Shown piece after piece: positions 26,477 through 38,205 of a stretch of DNA of 64,000 nucleotides (positions are counted from its first letter, which is position 1; the number at the start of each line of letters is the position of its first letter). This DNA is from Vanilla planifolia (lineage: Eukaryota > Streptophyta > Magnoliopsida > Asparagales > Orchidaceae), in the NCBI GenBank assembly GCA_023846275.1, contig JAIUJO010000089.1, positions 139,001-203,000 of the forward strand, in the 5' to 3' direction. A program made the translations under genes and the position numbers. The notes beneath the pieces are model-generated. The model did no database searches. It saw nothing but the letters and a program-made list of their open reading frames with translations, and was not told the DNA's origin.

Positions 26477-27464
26477 ATGCCAGATGCAGCAACAAGCAGC
26501 TTGTCTTCACCATCAATTCCAGTTTTCCAAAGTGAAAATTATGAGTTCTCGAGTATAAAAATGAAAACCATGTTTAAATCACAAGGTCTGTGGGATTTGG
26601 TAGAAAACGATGTCCTTGATTCAGATATCAACCTACAAGATATTCAGAAAAAGGATGCAAAGACGCTGTATATCATTCAGCAAGCAGTGCATGAAACTGT
26701 TTTTTTCTAAAATAGCAACTACAAATTCGACGAATGAGGCTTGGATCACACTGAAAAAAGCATTTCAAGGGAGTTCACTAGTGATTGCAATCAAACTACA
26801 AGGATTGCGTAGAGATTTTGAAACTCTCTTCATGAAGCACGGTGAAACAATACAAGATTTTCTTTCACGAACGTCAAGTATCGTGAATCAAATTAGAGCA
26901 TATGGAGAGAAGATTACAGAGCAAACCGTGGTGGCAACAATTATGCGAAGCTTGACACCAATGTTTGATAACATGGTGGCTGCAATTGAGTAGTCGAAGG
27001 ACCTTGTGATGTACACATTCGATGAGCTCATGTGATCACTGCAGATGCGCGAGTCTAGACTCAATAGAACCGAAGAGAAGGAAGACTCGAAAGCTTTCTA
27101 CATGAGAGGAGAATTTTAGGGTAGCCGAGCATGCAGCAGCGTGCGTGGAAGAGGGAAAAGTATGGGTCAATATGGATGGGGTCGGTCAACTGAAAAAAGG
27201 TATTTTGGGTCGACCAGAATTAAACCTAGGTCCGCTAGAAATAAACTGGGACTTGCTGAAAATAAAAAGCAATCTGATGGACAATCGAAAAAAATGTCGA
27301 GTGTTTCTACTGTCACTGATTTGGTCACAAACAGGCTGAATGTTATAAAAAGTAGAGAGATGAATAAAAGAAAAATGTCGAATGCCACTATTGTCACAAG
27401 TACGGGCATGCGCAAGCCGATTCTTACAAGAAGCATGGAGATGAAGAGAATGCCAGTTTTGTAG
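26477..27464 (+). pseudogene. Copia gag region (fossil), outer element
   Basis: Plus-strand reading from 26477 opens MPDAATSSLSSPSIPVF and runs through the UBN2-type gag (LQGLRRDFETLFMKHGETIQ, TIMRSLTPMFDNMVAAIE) into a basic glycine/arginine-rich stretch where the zinc knuckle lies. Part of the outer element; the reading is broken. Confidence 0.85.
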
Positions 27465-27473
27465 AAGAAAAGA

Positions 27474-29160
27474 ATGATCAACAGAAAGTGTTCATGGCTA
27501 GAACTTGAAAAAATTTTAACGTCAGCAAAATTTTTTTTTTTGGATATTAGTTGTTCTAATCATATGACAGGCTTCAAGCACCTGTTTAGTCAACTAGATG
27601 AGACACAAAAATTGAAGGTGAAGTTGGGAGATGATAAAGTAATTCAAGTTGAAGGTAAATGAACAGTTGTAGTTCAAACCAGCCAGCACAATACAAGGTT
27701 CTTGCATGATGTTTATTTTGTTCCCCAACTAACACAGAATTTATTGAATATTGGATAGTTGATGAGCAATGGTTATTCTGTCACTTTTGACGACAAGTGC
27801 ACAATTACTAACAAATCTACACAACAAATCATGGCTGTAGTAGAGAAGGTAACAAACAAACTATTTCCTTTGGAGATTTTAAGTGTAAAGGAGAATGTGA
27901 TGACTGTCAAATTGCCAAACTTGAATGAGATTTGGCATCTCAGGTATGGGCATTTGAATATTAAAGGACTTAAATTACTTAGTCAAAAGCATATGGTGTT
28001 CAGTTTACCAAACATTCAGGAAATTGGTCTGTGTGCAGGCTGTATTTATGACAAACAAACCAAACTGTTGTTTCCCAAACATCATGCAATTAGAGGAACT
28101 CAAGTTCTTGAATTAGTGCCCACAGATTTATGTGGACCAATGGAGACTGCGTCTCTTGGAGGTAGCAAGTATTTTCTTTTGTTTATTGATGATTTCAACC
28201 GAATGTCATGGGTTTTGTTTTTGAAAAACAAAAGTATTTTGAAATTTTCAAAAAGTTTAAAGTCATGACTGAAAGAAAAATTGGTAAGAAATTGAAAGAG
28301 CTTAGGTTAGATCGAGGGGGCGTGTACCAATCAAGAGAGTTCAAGCAATATTGTGAGCAAGAAGGCATTCAACAACAGCTGACTACACCATATACTCCTG
28401 AGCAGAATGGTGTCACCAAAAGGAAGAATAGAATAGTTGTAGAATTGGCTTGAAACATGCTCAAATCAAAGGGGCTACCAAATAAATCTTGGGCTGAAGC
28501 TGTTGCAACTGCAATATACATTCTGAATCTATCACCAACCAAAGCAGTGCTAAACCAAACTCCTTTTGAAGCATGGTTTAAGAGGAGACCAAGTGTGGGA
28601 CATCTTAATGTCTTTGGCTGCATTGGATACACCTTGCTCAGTTCACACAATAGACGTAAAATGGATCAAAAATAAGAAAAATGCATATTTATTTGGTATT
28701 TTATACAATCAAAAAGCTACAGGTTGTATAACCCAACAAATGGAAAGTTTGTGATAATTTGGAACGTACTGTTTGATAAGAATACAAGCTGGATTTGGTC
28801 AGAGAAAACACAAGCTGCAATAATAGAAGTTTCAAGTCAGGATGAGTTTGAAATTGATGAAGATGAGCAACAGATATTAAGCTCCAACAACAGCTCAGAA
28901 TCAACACCCACAATTCGATCCTCTGATCGTGATTATCCTGCAAGGAAGGTAAGAAGAAAACAAGAATTATATAAAACAACTCAAGTGTTTTATGTTGTAG
29001 ACCCAACAACATTTGAAGAGGCTACAGAGAAGAAAGAATGACAGCAAGCCATGAAGAAGGAGCTGTTGGCAATAGAGCAAAATAAAACATGGCAGTTAGT
29101 TGAACCTCGTCATAGGCAAAACATAATTAGAGTAAAATGGGTGTATAAGACGAAGTTTCG
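27474..29160 (+). pseudogene. Copia protease, integrase and start of RT (fossil), outer element
   Basis: Plus-strand reading shows the protease neighbourhood (LDISCSNHMTGFKHLF), the GAG-pre-integrase motif WHLRYGHLNIKGLKLLSQ, the integrase core (LFIDDFNRMSWVLFLK, TPYTPEQNGVTKRKN) and the linker into RT (KTWQLVEPRH, VKWVYKT). The RT core and RNase H are not seen in this element. The reading is broken. Confidence 0.87.
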
Positions 29161-29198
29161 AGAGAAGCTGGTGTAGAGAAGTTTGAATCAAGGGGGAG

Positions 29199-29367
29199 TG
29201 TTAGTGTTTGATTGAAAATAGCCAAATCGTTCAAAACAGATCTACAGTATTTCTGCTGGGTTAGTGGGTTCGTAGGTTGGCATACTTAGTGTTGTTTGTT
29301 AGGCATTTGTTAAGCGTGCATTAGGCTATTTAGGTGTGTAATTTGCTTGTGATTAATTAATAAAATT
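29199..29367 (+). repeat. 3' LTR segment of the outer copia element
   Basis: Starts TGTTAG straight after the purine tract AAGGGGGAG and matches the first part of the LTR at 20521. It is shorter than that LTR and runs directly into mitochondrial-like DNA. Confidence 0.85.
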
Positions 29368-30400
29368 GGGGCAGCTCAAACTCGACTCACACCATTGAGT
29401 AGTTGCTTCGCTTCCTGCCTATGAATATACGAGGGTGCTTGAGAGAGAAAAAACGTCCTCAGTGTGAAGCCCTGAGTCCGTTTATCAAATCGCCTCTTAA
29501 AAGGCATGAAGTTAGGGAGAAAAAGAAAAGTAGCTCCAGTTCCTTCAAAAATGGTAGTCAGATCATTTTGTCACCATCGTTGGAGGGGCCAGCCACTTTG
29601 AACTGATTGAGCTTGGCATTAGAACTCTAGAGAAGGAAGAAAGATTTGAATCCCAGTCCTAGCCATCACTGAATGAACCCATCCAATGCTATGGGTTGAA
29701 CGCCAATTCAGCAAAAATCCCCATTTACCAGATCTTCCAACGCCAGCACTACCGAGACCAAACCTTCATCTTCTTGTTTGCAAGGTCTTAATGCTTGGAC
29801 TCGAATAAGGCAGCCATTTATAGCTGCATAAATCACTACAATTTGTTTTTCAACTGGAAGTGGTGAATATTGTGGTTGTATGGGCACCTCCTTTTTCGTC
29901 TCAGGCCCCTTTGGGGATCTTCTTGGAATCTGATATGTATCTCATAGCAACATTTCCTTATGTTATATATTAAACAAAAAACCTTGGCAAGAATGATGTC
30001 CGACAGATTTCTGAGCACATCAGGTACAACTCATGATGATAGATAAGTATATGTTGAGTTGGTACGCAAACGCGAACAATGATTGTGAGAAATTTATTCA
30101 CACCGTATAAGTGGAACTTGCTTGGAGCAAAGAGAATGAACGCAATCCCAAAATGGCGAAGGGAGGAAAGTGGAATGCAGAGGGTGTTTGGCTCTGCTGA
30201 GACACTCTTTTGCCTTGTCTTAGAGACAAAAGAGAAAAGGGATCCAATTCTTGATTGCCTTGCTAAACTAAATGGGGCCTACCTCACTCCATTTTTCAAA
30301 GCAAAGTATCAGCGTGCAAGGAAAACAGTGATTCTCCTTCCTTATCCTTAAATGAATATGAATACACAGAAAGGTATCAAAGTCAAAAAGAGATTCTGTG
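29368..30400. other. Mitochondrial-like DNA block B, right part
   Basis: GC rises again and the recurrent CCCCTTTGGGGATC word reappears at 29906-29919. The stretch at 29385-29440 resembles 3555-3625 in block A (shared word CTATGAATATACG). The plus-strand ORF at 30079-30351 (90 codons) is the longest here and I cannot name it. Together with 13590-20520 this looks like one inserted block split by the copia pair. The right edge is gradual, about 30350-30400. Confidence 0.55.
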
Positions 30401-31754
30401 CATCTTCGATGAGTCTGATTTTAATTCTTCATAATTTTTGTTATTAAAAAAAGAATACCACTATGAAAAAAATATTTTTTTCCTGCAATCTTCTTCAACA
30501 ATAATTCTTTTTGGATAAACTGAAACCATAAAAAGCAACATCTAACTTGTGGGTTATATTCCCCATTTATGTTTATAATTCAATACCTTTCCATTTAAAC
30601 AATATCATTAAGCAAAACTTTAAAAGTGTACCAAATATTTTATGTAAAATTATCCAAAAATCCTTATTCAAAATAAATATTTTATATATAATAAAATTAG
30701 ATAAAGAAAATGGTGATCAATGATTGTTTTCAAGCATATAACAAATTCAAATATCAAAAAAAAGTCATTGGTTGACTAAGACCATGCATGGGGAAATGCT
30801 AAAGTTGGCATTGTAACAAGGCTTCTACTTATTTTCCCAAGAAAAACTTTAACAGTAGAGTTGGCTATGAAGTTTATTTTTTGGATTAGTTTAACATTTC
30901 AATTATTTTTTTTTTAATTTGTTCAATTTCTTTCATCGAACGATGGTGACAAAATCTTCTTTTTCGCTTTACACATTGTTTAACGGCAACACAGTCTAAT
31001 GATCCGTTAAAAGGTCGTCTTTTTTTATTTATTTTTTCTTTTATCTGATTTTATCATAATAATAAACAAAGCGCTCTATAATTCTAGCAAGAAAAGAAAA
31101 TTTTTAAAAAATATTCAAAACATTCGTATAGTTAAAAAATAAGTTATTTATATTTTTTTTGAACTTAAAGTCATCAAAATTACGTTTTGTTATACCTTTT
31201 GACTTCTTTTTATTTAAGATATAAATTAAAATTTATGTAACATCTACTGTGTTTTACATGTCAATTTATAATTTCTAGTAAATTGAAAAAATAATTTATA
31301 TTATTATTAAATAATATTATATGATATTGTAAGATAATAGTTTTAAACCAACCGATATTTAATCCCAACTTAATTTTAGGTTTTTTTGGATCAAAGGTTA
31401 AAGGTCAAAGTTGTACATAGTCACATAAAACTAAATTTAAAGATTTTTTATGATAAAATAAAACAGTTAGACTCAAAGACTAGCAATTATATATATGATA
31501 ATTTCTTTGTTTTTAAAGACTAATTAAATTAAATCTCATGTGACAAAAATTATCCAAATAATAGTCCAGTTTTAGATACTGAAGAATTTTATTGTAACAC
31601 TATAAAGTTTATTTAAAATCTACATAATTCGCATAATTATATTTCCATAATCAAATAATAAACTCATCATTTTCTGTATGGCTTAACTAAATGTCCCTCT
31701 AACAAAAGACACCTCCTTTTCCACCCTCCTTAGTTACCCTAAAGCTTCAGCATC
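30400..31754. other. AT-rich spacer upstream of the cyclin remnant
   Basis: AT-rich DNA without recognised genes, RNA genes or element ends. Its last part could have been the promoter of the cyclin gene, but no element can be assigned. Confidence 0.5.
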
Positions 31755-31860
31755 CATCACTTCAGCAACTCTTCTTCTTCCATATATGCAGCAATCTTTA
31801 TCCTGTCCATCACTTCAGCAACTCTTCTTCTTCCATATGTGCAGCAATCTTCATCTTGTC
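31755..31860. repeat. Tandem duplication of a 53-base unit
   Basis: Two adjoining units, 31755-31807 and 31808-31860, share CATCACTTCAGCAACTCTTC and the downstream CCATAT(A/G)TGCAGCAATCTT; a third starts at 31861 and fades. The unit is pyrimidine-rich, like a plant 5' leader, and lies about 200 bases before the first recognisable cyclin codons. Confidence 0.9.
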
Positions 31861-32039
31861 CATCACTATTCTTCCCCCTTCTCTTTCCTTCTACCATTTC
31901 TCCAGAGAACCTACACACAATGGGGAAGCTCTACCTCTGGGCTCATCTATGACAGGAGAAGTCCTCGCAGCGAAAGGAGAAGAGAGCACATATCCATCCG
32001 TAAGGAAAGTAGTGCCTGTTGCATCTTCGATCCAGCTAC

Positions 32040-33672
32040 AATGTGAGTTAGTTGCGACAACGCATCTTCCATCCTTATTTTGCGTCGAGGATAATAGTAG
32101 CATCCCTTGTTTTGACGAGGAAGTGGAGCTGTGCATCAATCGAAAAGCTCAATGGAGTGGGCTTGGAAAAATATGAAAGCAAAAGACTTCTTTTTTCTGG
32201 GATTCCTTCTTTCTTGGCTCATTGCACTCCGAAGAATGCCTGTTTGCATTGCTAAAGAAAGAATATGAGCATACTCCGACAAAGGAATATGCACAGTGGT
32301 TGATGAGAGGGTCTTTGGATATATCCGTAAGAAAGAATGCCGTTGAATGGATTATGAAGGTGGATTCTTCTTTTCGTTATCCCCCTTTTCGATTATTTTT
32401 GTCTTCTTTGACGGTTACACTTCCTCTATGTTAGTATTTGTTAGCATATTTTGTACACGATTTACCTTTCTGTTTGCATCAATCTACTTCTTGTAAAAGA
32501 TGTAATTACATTTCTCTTTATCTGATTTCTTTTATGCTTCTCAACACTTTATTTGGCTCCTTTATGGTTGATTAAATGGATTTGGGATGCACATTTGTAG
32601 GTTTATGCCTATTACAGCTTTGGGCCTTTGAGTGCCTACTTATCTGTAAATTATCTAGATCGCTTCCTCTCTGCATATGAGCTCTCAGCAAGAACCATGC
32701 CATATGAGTTTATTGGGATCTATATGTCGAATTCTTGCACAAATGTCTCAATGCAACTGGCATTTAACTTCTTTAAATCGTTATTAATAAAGCAATTTCA
32801 ATTAGCTTGTGTAGAGCATGAAGGCTTGGATGACCCAATTGCTAGTTGTTGCCTAGCTATCTTTGGCTGCTAGGATGGAGGAAACTGAAGTCCCCTCATC
32901 TCTTGATCTACAGGTAAACCTTCTTCTTGAATGCTATTTTTTCTCCTAATTGCTACATTTGAACCGGTGCATTATATAGATCGGCAATGCCAAGTATGAA
33001 TTTGAGGCAAAGACTATTCAAGGGATGGTGCTTTTGGTACTGAGCACACTTGATTGCAGAATGCATTAAATGACACATTTCTCCTTTATGGACTACTTTT
33101 TCCATAAGTTTACTAATGGTAGTCCCCCAAAACAATCTGAAATCAACCATTGCGTTGAGGTCATTTTAAATACATGTAGAGGTTGATTTGCTTTATTCTT
33201 TTGTTATGGAATCATTTGGAAATCAAAAGTGAGCTCTTGTAATCCTTTTATGCAAACATCAATTCAGAAAATTGTCTTATAGAATTCAAGCCTTCAGAGG
33301 TGGCTGCTGCTATTACACTTGCTGTCATGGGTAATGCTAACAACCTATTAATAGACAATGTCTTGAACCATTGTGCCTAAATAGAGAAGGTAAGCTACTG
33401 CATTCTGTATATTTCACACGATATATGCTTTGGAATTCTGATTCCTTTGTTCAAAGCAAGACGAAGTAATCAAATGATATGAAGTAATACAAGACATGCG
33501 GCTGGTGGAGATGAGGAGTTGTTTGGTTTCCAAGGTACCACAAACTCCAGTAGGTATTCTGGATGTCACATGCCTAAGGTACACTATTGTTGGAACCACG
33601 GCATGTTCAAGGTCAAATTCTCAAAGTTGTGCAGCAGTAAAGTGGAGAAGACTGAACAATCCTTCTGTATGA
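32040..33672 (+). pseudogene. D-type cyclin pseudogene (CYCD2/CYCD4-like), introns retained
   Basis: D-type cyclins bind CDKA and RBR in the nucleus and drive the G1/S step. Exon 1 (about 32040-32359) reads CVEDNSSIPCFDEEVE, then SEECLFALLKKEYEH and GSLDISVRKNAVEWIMK; exon 2 (32601-32688) [20 protein letters not shown], the cyclin-box core; exon 3 (32815-32913) KAWMTQLL...[15 protein letters not shown]; exon 4 (32980-33181) IGNAKYEFEAKTIQGM and FSFMDYFFHKF; exon 5 (33268-33389) EFKPSEVAAAITLAV; exon 6 (about 33457-33672) KVPQTPVGILD and a C-terminal RRLNNPSV then stop. Introns mostly keep GT/AG edges, so this is a duplicated gene, not a processed copy. Exon 1 changes frame after an in-frame stop near 32174; stops interrupt exon 3 (VVA*LS), exon 4 (after CRMH), exon 5 (NHCA*IEK) and exon 6 (VIK*YEV). 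It cannot encode a functional cyclin. Confidence 0.9.
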
Positions 33673-33719
33673 GCATATAAGAGATGTGTGGTTTACTATT
33701 TTGAAGTTATCCTAGTACT

Positions 33720-36500
33720 TATTAAATAATTTAATTTTTCCATTAATGTTATGTTTTCATTTAGCTTTAGTTTTGTAATCCTCAAGAGGGAGATTGTTTT
33801 GCCTTTTGATATTATGATCACAAAATAAAGCCTAAGTATTTACAAATACTTTATTGAACTTAGTATTGTTTTAGTTAGATCTCATGGATTATTCCAACAA
33901 TGTCGATTTGTTTGAGTAAGACCTATAACATAAATATTGAATACAATTTGATGGCTTAATATACTAACATAGGTGCCAAAGATAATGGTCTTTATTGAGT
34001 GGCTAACAAAAAAAGAACTACAATTCTAAATTTTTATGATTAACATGTTAAACTTTTAATTGTTTCATAATTTTGGCCAATAGGGTTATCATATTTTATG
34101 CTTATTTGACTTTGGTTCAAGTTATGTTTTAATTGAAAGCATTTGAGTTCATAAAAATCTTATAAATATTTATATTTTTATTATATATAAATTTTTATTA
34201 TTATAATAATAATACATTTTTCTAAGCACTCTCAACCATTAACCTCAAATGGCTAAGGTCAAATAGCATGTAGCACCTTGGGGCAAATGCTTTGGAGACC
34301 CTTGCAAGCTAGGAACCTGATTGAATCTAAAATGAGTCTAGCGCAAGTATCGATCAAGTCAGATTACTATTGCGGTCGCTTGGATTATTTGTTGAAGGCA
34401 TTACTTATGAATAGGCTTAGGCAGAAAGAGTCATTGCAGATTCTTTAATAAATTTAGGAAAATTGAGTTACGTTAGACAAATACGTGCACACTAATGACC
34501 CAGGTCATGACTTCTTAAGAACATCTAGGGGTAGCCAACCCATTAGGCTGATCGTAATATACAATTGATCATTATAAGCACCAATTATTTTTCAATGTGA
34601 GACAAAACAAAAGCTATCACAAAAATTGAGATTTTCACACTGACTGATCATGAATTTTCAAGATCGAGTAGTCACGATCACACTCGTATTAATGTATAGT
34701 TAACATTCATGAGCTACTTGTCTAGAATAGTTGATCGAATGATTTATAGTCTCTTTACCTATGTGAATAGTAATCTTATCATCGTTACTATCCATCCAAC
34801 TTTTCAATCCAACTCTCTAAATCTAATCTTGTCGTGATTAAATCTAGACCGTTTATCATTTTAGTTGATCCAATGCTTACCACTCCATTCGTTTAATTGG
34901 ATGATAGTTGTACCATCATCTCATTCTTTTAATTGTGGTTTTCTAAAAAGTAGATTTTAGTAGTCGTGTGAGTATTTTTTGAGTTTTTTATTTTATTTAT
35001 AAATAGAGATCATTTACCAGATCTTAAAACAATTGAATCAAAAAAGAAAATTTTCATATAGTCAAACTGAAGTTCAAACTATGAGCAATGCTTTTCTATC
35101 AAATTAAAAAAGTTATGGATTTTTGTCGAACTCCATTTCTCTCACTTTCTTTCATAATATTTTTGGTATTTCGCAAATAGTTATATCCATATATTTAATC
35201 AATTGAACATGCAAGAATTGTAAATTTTAAAGGTGTATAGATTTTTGTAAGCAAAAATTTTAAATTTTAAAATTTTTTCCTATAGCCTAAATTTCTCAAA
35301 TTTTAGTATCTCATTGGAGCACCAATATATATTTGTTTTAACTCTACGAGCTTTGAAAAATGGAGAGGTTAGTAGATGCCTGATAAGTGATTGAGGGTGG
35401 ATAAAAGCACAAGTTTTAGTCGAACCACTTAAAAATATTTTGTGCATTTTTTTTATTATTAAGAAATTTTTTTTGTTTAAAAGTTTTATAAAAAAATCTT
35501 TATTTTGAGCTCACAATTTTTTTCCTAAATGTTTTGACTAAAAAAAATTTGTTAAACACACAATTCAAAATTCTCCAATTATTCATTTTTCAACAAAAAA
35601 ACACTTAGTTTCTTGACCATGCTATAATCCTTTCCATTCTAATTCCATAAATTGTTATATCCATATTTAATCAATTGGCTTGTGGTTTTGACATTAATGT
35701 CCTTCTAATGTTGTTCACCTATCACATCTACAAGCTACATAATGAATAAGTATGCTACATAATTGTGTTATTAAAATCAAAATATCATAGGGAATAGCTC
35801 ATGGGAACAATCAATCGGAATCAGATGATTCGAATTACGATTTCGATTCACTGAATCATTTCGATGAATTGAATGATTCGAATTCTTATTTCGATCCACC
35901 TCTTTTGGTCATCATAAAAAAGTCTACTGATTCTATGGGATAAATCTTTGATAAGAAGCTTTGTCAAGGTGCTAACTTGTTGCATGTTGTTAGCAACAAA
36001 TTATGTGTAAATTATATTTCAATCTACAAAGTCCATGATGAAATGTTTCTTAAAGTCAATTTGTTCAATCGAACAGTACTTTATAATGCTTTCAGTTTAG
36101 GAAAAACCATTCAAATTGTCATATTTTTGGGGAATTGTTTCTAAATGTAATGCCATATGACCTAATTTCATTTTGAAACCAAAACATTATTTTACTAGAA
36201 ATTCTCCTAATGCTATATATTGTGGTTCATTTTTTTTTCCAAAACAATAGTTTCGTATTTTTTGCTAGATCATTAGTTTAAAAGGTACAAAAAATGATTA
36301 AGTACCTAAAATGTTTTTCTTATGTACTCAAGAACATACATAATCTTTGTAGCCATATTATATGAGATCATGACGTAAGACAATCTTGGGATACCAAAAC
36401 CTTAACACCTTTGCTTCAAGCAGTTAACAAAATAATCTTTTTATAACTTCTAGACAAAAGTCCTTGGGGCATGATTAAAATTGATCAAAAAAGTGCGACA
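33720..36500. mobile_element. Composite copia-derived repeat, copy 2
   Basis: Second copy of 5448-8159, in the same orientation, starting 48 bases after the cyclin stop codon. It has the same plus-oriented LTR-like part (TGTTTTGCC after the purine tract at about 33797, TATA-like TTTATAAATAGAG near 34998, U5-like words near 35395-35440) and the same minus-strand copia RNase H tail (about 35900-36200). Its right end at 36500 runs directly into a minus-strand gag. Broken fossil. Confidence 0.65.
35811..35899. repeat. ATTCGAAT-type repeat island present in copy 2 only
   Basis: About 88 bases built of variants of GATTCGAAT, ATTTCGAT and GAATCATTTCGATGAATT. The stretch is self-complementary in several ways. 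It separates the RNase H tail from the LTR-like part in copy 2, while copy 1 (7548-7560) has nothing comparable. Confidence 0.8.
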
Positions 36501-37065
36501 AGGGGATCATATTCCTTTGGAAGGATTCTGAAAATTTTCCTTACTAGGTCACCATTTGAGAATGCCCTTCCAAGATTTATCAAGCCATTTGTTACGTCAT
36601 TAAATCTTAAAAACATACTTTTAATACTCTCATCAGGATTCATTCTAAAAAGCTCATAGTCATCGGTGAGGATGTTGATTCTTCGTCTCTTTCACTTGTG
36701 AGGTGCCCTCATAAGTTACTTCGAGTTTTTTCAACACCTCAAATGCAGTATGCAAATTTATAATTTTTGTAAATTCTCTAAGAGAAATTCCACAATGAAG
36801 ATAGTTCAAGGCCCTAGCATTCAATTGAGCCAATGTTTTAAGCTCAACAATAAGCTCACTAAATGGTTTGACTTCATTTGTAAAAGAATTTCTAGAAAGT
36901 TAACAAGACTTAGTCATAACTTCCCATAATTCGAAATCGGTAGATTGAATAAAAATTCTAAAATGGTTTTCTAATATAAGTAAAATTCTCCTTTAAATAA
37001 GGGAGGTTGAATTGAAGAAAAATCTTCACACAAGGTTGACCCATATCAACCAAAGAGGAAGCCAT
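36501..37065 (-). pseudogene. SIRE-like copia gag, N-terminal part (fossil)
   Basis: Minus-strand reading begins at 37065 with MASSLVD and shows KTLAQLNARALNYLHCG, then YEGTSQVKET and the SIRE-type gag core to 36501. The same protein is readable on the plus strand from 59113. The reading is broken. Confidence 0.8.
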
Positions 37066-37800
37066 AAAACCAAAAATCACAAAATCGGAAAGAATGTGGG
37101 AAAGCCTTCACTTAGCACAAGTGGAACTCCCACGTAATGTTAGTCATGTAATTTGGGATTCCTCTCTTTGATACCAATTGAAGTTCTTTGTGCTGAAGAT
37201 AATCCCATAAGAGAGGGGTTAATTGTGGTAAATAAAATTTTCATTTGATTTTCGATTTCAATGAAAACTTAAATCTTTCAAGCAAGAATTAGAAAGAATA
37301 GTACACAAAAGATTTTTAAGATGGTTCAACTCAAAATCGAGTCTACATCCACTCCCAACTAGTGTTGGGAAAGGAATACTAAAATCACCAAATTACAAGC
37401 GAGGTTTTTCGTACGGTTCAACTCAAACCTACTTCGGATTTTACCTATGGCTAATCTCGAATCTACTTGAGTTATCCTGGGCTCAACTCAAATATCAGGC
37501 TTTTGCACAATTGTCAGGATGCCCTTACCCCAAAGAATGAAATACAAAAAATTGTCAAAAATTAAGACAATTTTAAGAGAAATAGGAGGCACACACAATA
37601 TCGAAAAGAGGGAGGAATAGAGGTTGAAAAATAGTTGAAGGAAAAACTTCTAATTTCGGGTTCCTTCTTGCAGCTTTCACTTTGCGACTTTTGAAGCACC
37701 GTATGCACTTATAATTTCTTGATATTGTGATTTGAAAGCTTTGAAATCTTACTAATGGTAACCTCTAGGAGTTTTTCATCATTCCTTATTTATAGAGCTT
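36501..37800 (-). mobile_element. SIRE-like copia 5' end: LTR, primer site and gag, minus strand
   Basis: On the minus strand: a TATA-like CTCTATAAATAAGG near 37786-37799, an LTR end with the words GAGTTGAACCATCTTAAAAA (about 37320-37350), the primer site TTGGTATCAAAGAG at 37166-37179, and a gag start MASSLVD at 37065. The gag wording (NPDESIKSMFLRF..., NLGRAFSNGDLVRKI, RILPKEYDP) is that of SIRE/Maximus copia gag. It matches 58750-59690 on the other strand. The gag ends abruptly at 36501 where the composite repeat begins. Broken fossil. Confidence 0.8.
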
Positions 37801-38205
37801 AATTTATGCTTTAAATCCACTCCCAACGATTCTAAATGGAACTAGACATTTGGGTAACAAACACAAAGCAGTCACCATTCGATTTGGAGCCTGAAATGGA
37901 TGTTTTTGATTGAATCTCGAATTTAAAGTTTGAGATCAATCCTAGCCATTGGATCTAGGCAGCTTTGATCTGGGCCATTGGATGGCGCGTTGGTTGTCCT
38001 ACATGTGTTAATATAATTTGTCCAGAAATAAACTAAAGTAGAAACATACTACAGTGGTTCTGTATCTTCTTGCAAATCTGGCTCGGTTTTGAATCTCCTG
38101 CTTGGCATTTTACTCTGTTATCATGCAGCAATTTTACCTTGATTAATCTAAGCTGCCCGATCTCGCCTACCCTTCCGCCTTCTTTGACAATCAAATGGAA
38201 GTTTA

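Larger units (their letters stand above)
20521..29367 (+). mobile_element. Outer Ty1/copia retrotransposon, interrupted by a relative
   Basis: The 5' LTR (20521-20783) opens TGTTAG and is followed by a primer binding site for initiator Met-tRNA. The leader, gag, protease, integrase and start of the reverse transcriptase are readable on the plus strand between 26004 and 29160; a purine-rich tract leads into a 3' LTR segment at 29199-29367, which is shorter than the 5' LTR. Another copia element occupies 20927-26003. The element lies between two mitochondrial-like blocks, so it probably inserted into that DNA. It is a broken fossil with many breaks. Family: Ty1/copia with a UBN2-type gag, Tork-like by my reading. 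Confidence 0.88.

Noticed and set aside
26051-26516. Minus-strand ORFs over the outer copia leader
   Set aside because: The same leader region in the other orientation; shadows of the leader composition.
30079-30351. 90-codon plus-strand ORF at the right end of block B
   Set aside because: No recognisable motif; probably chance in GC-richer DNA.
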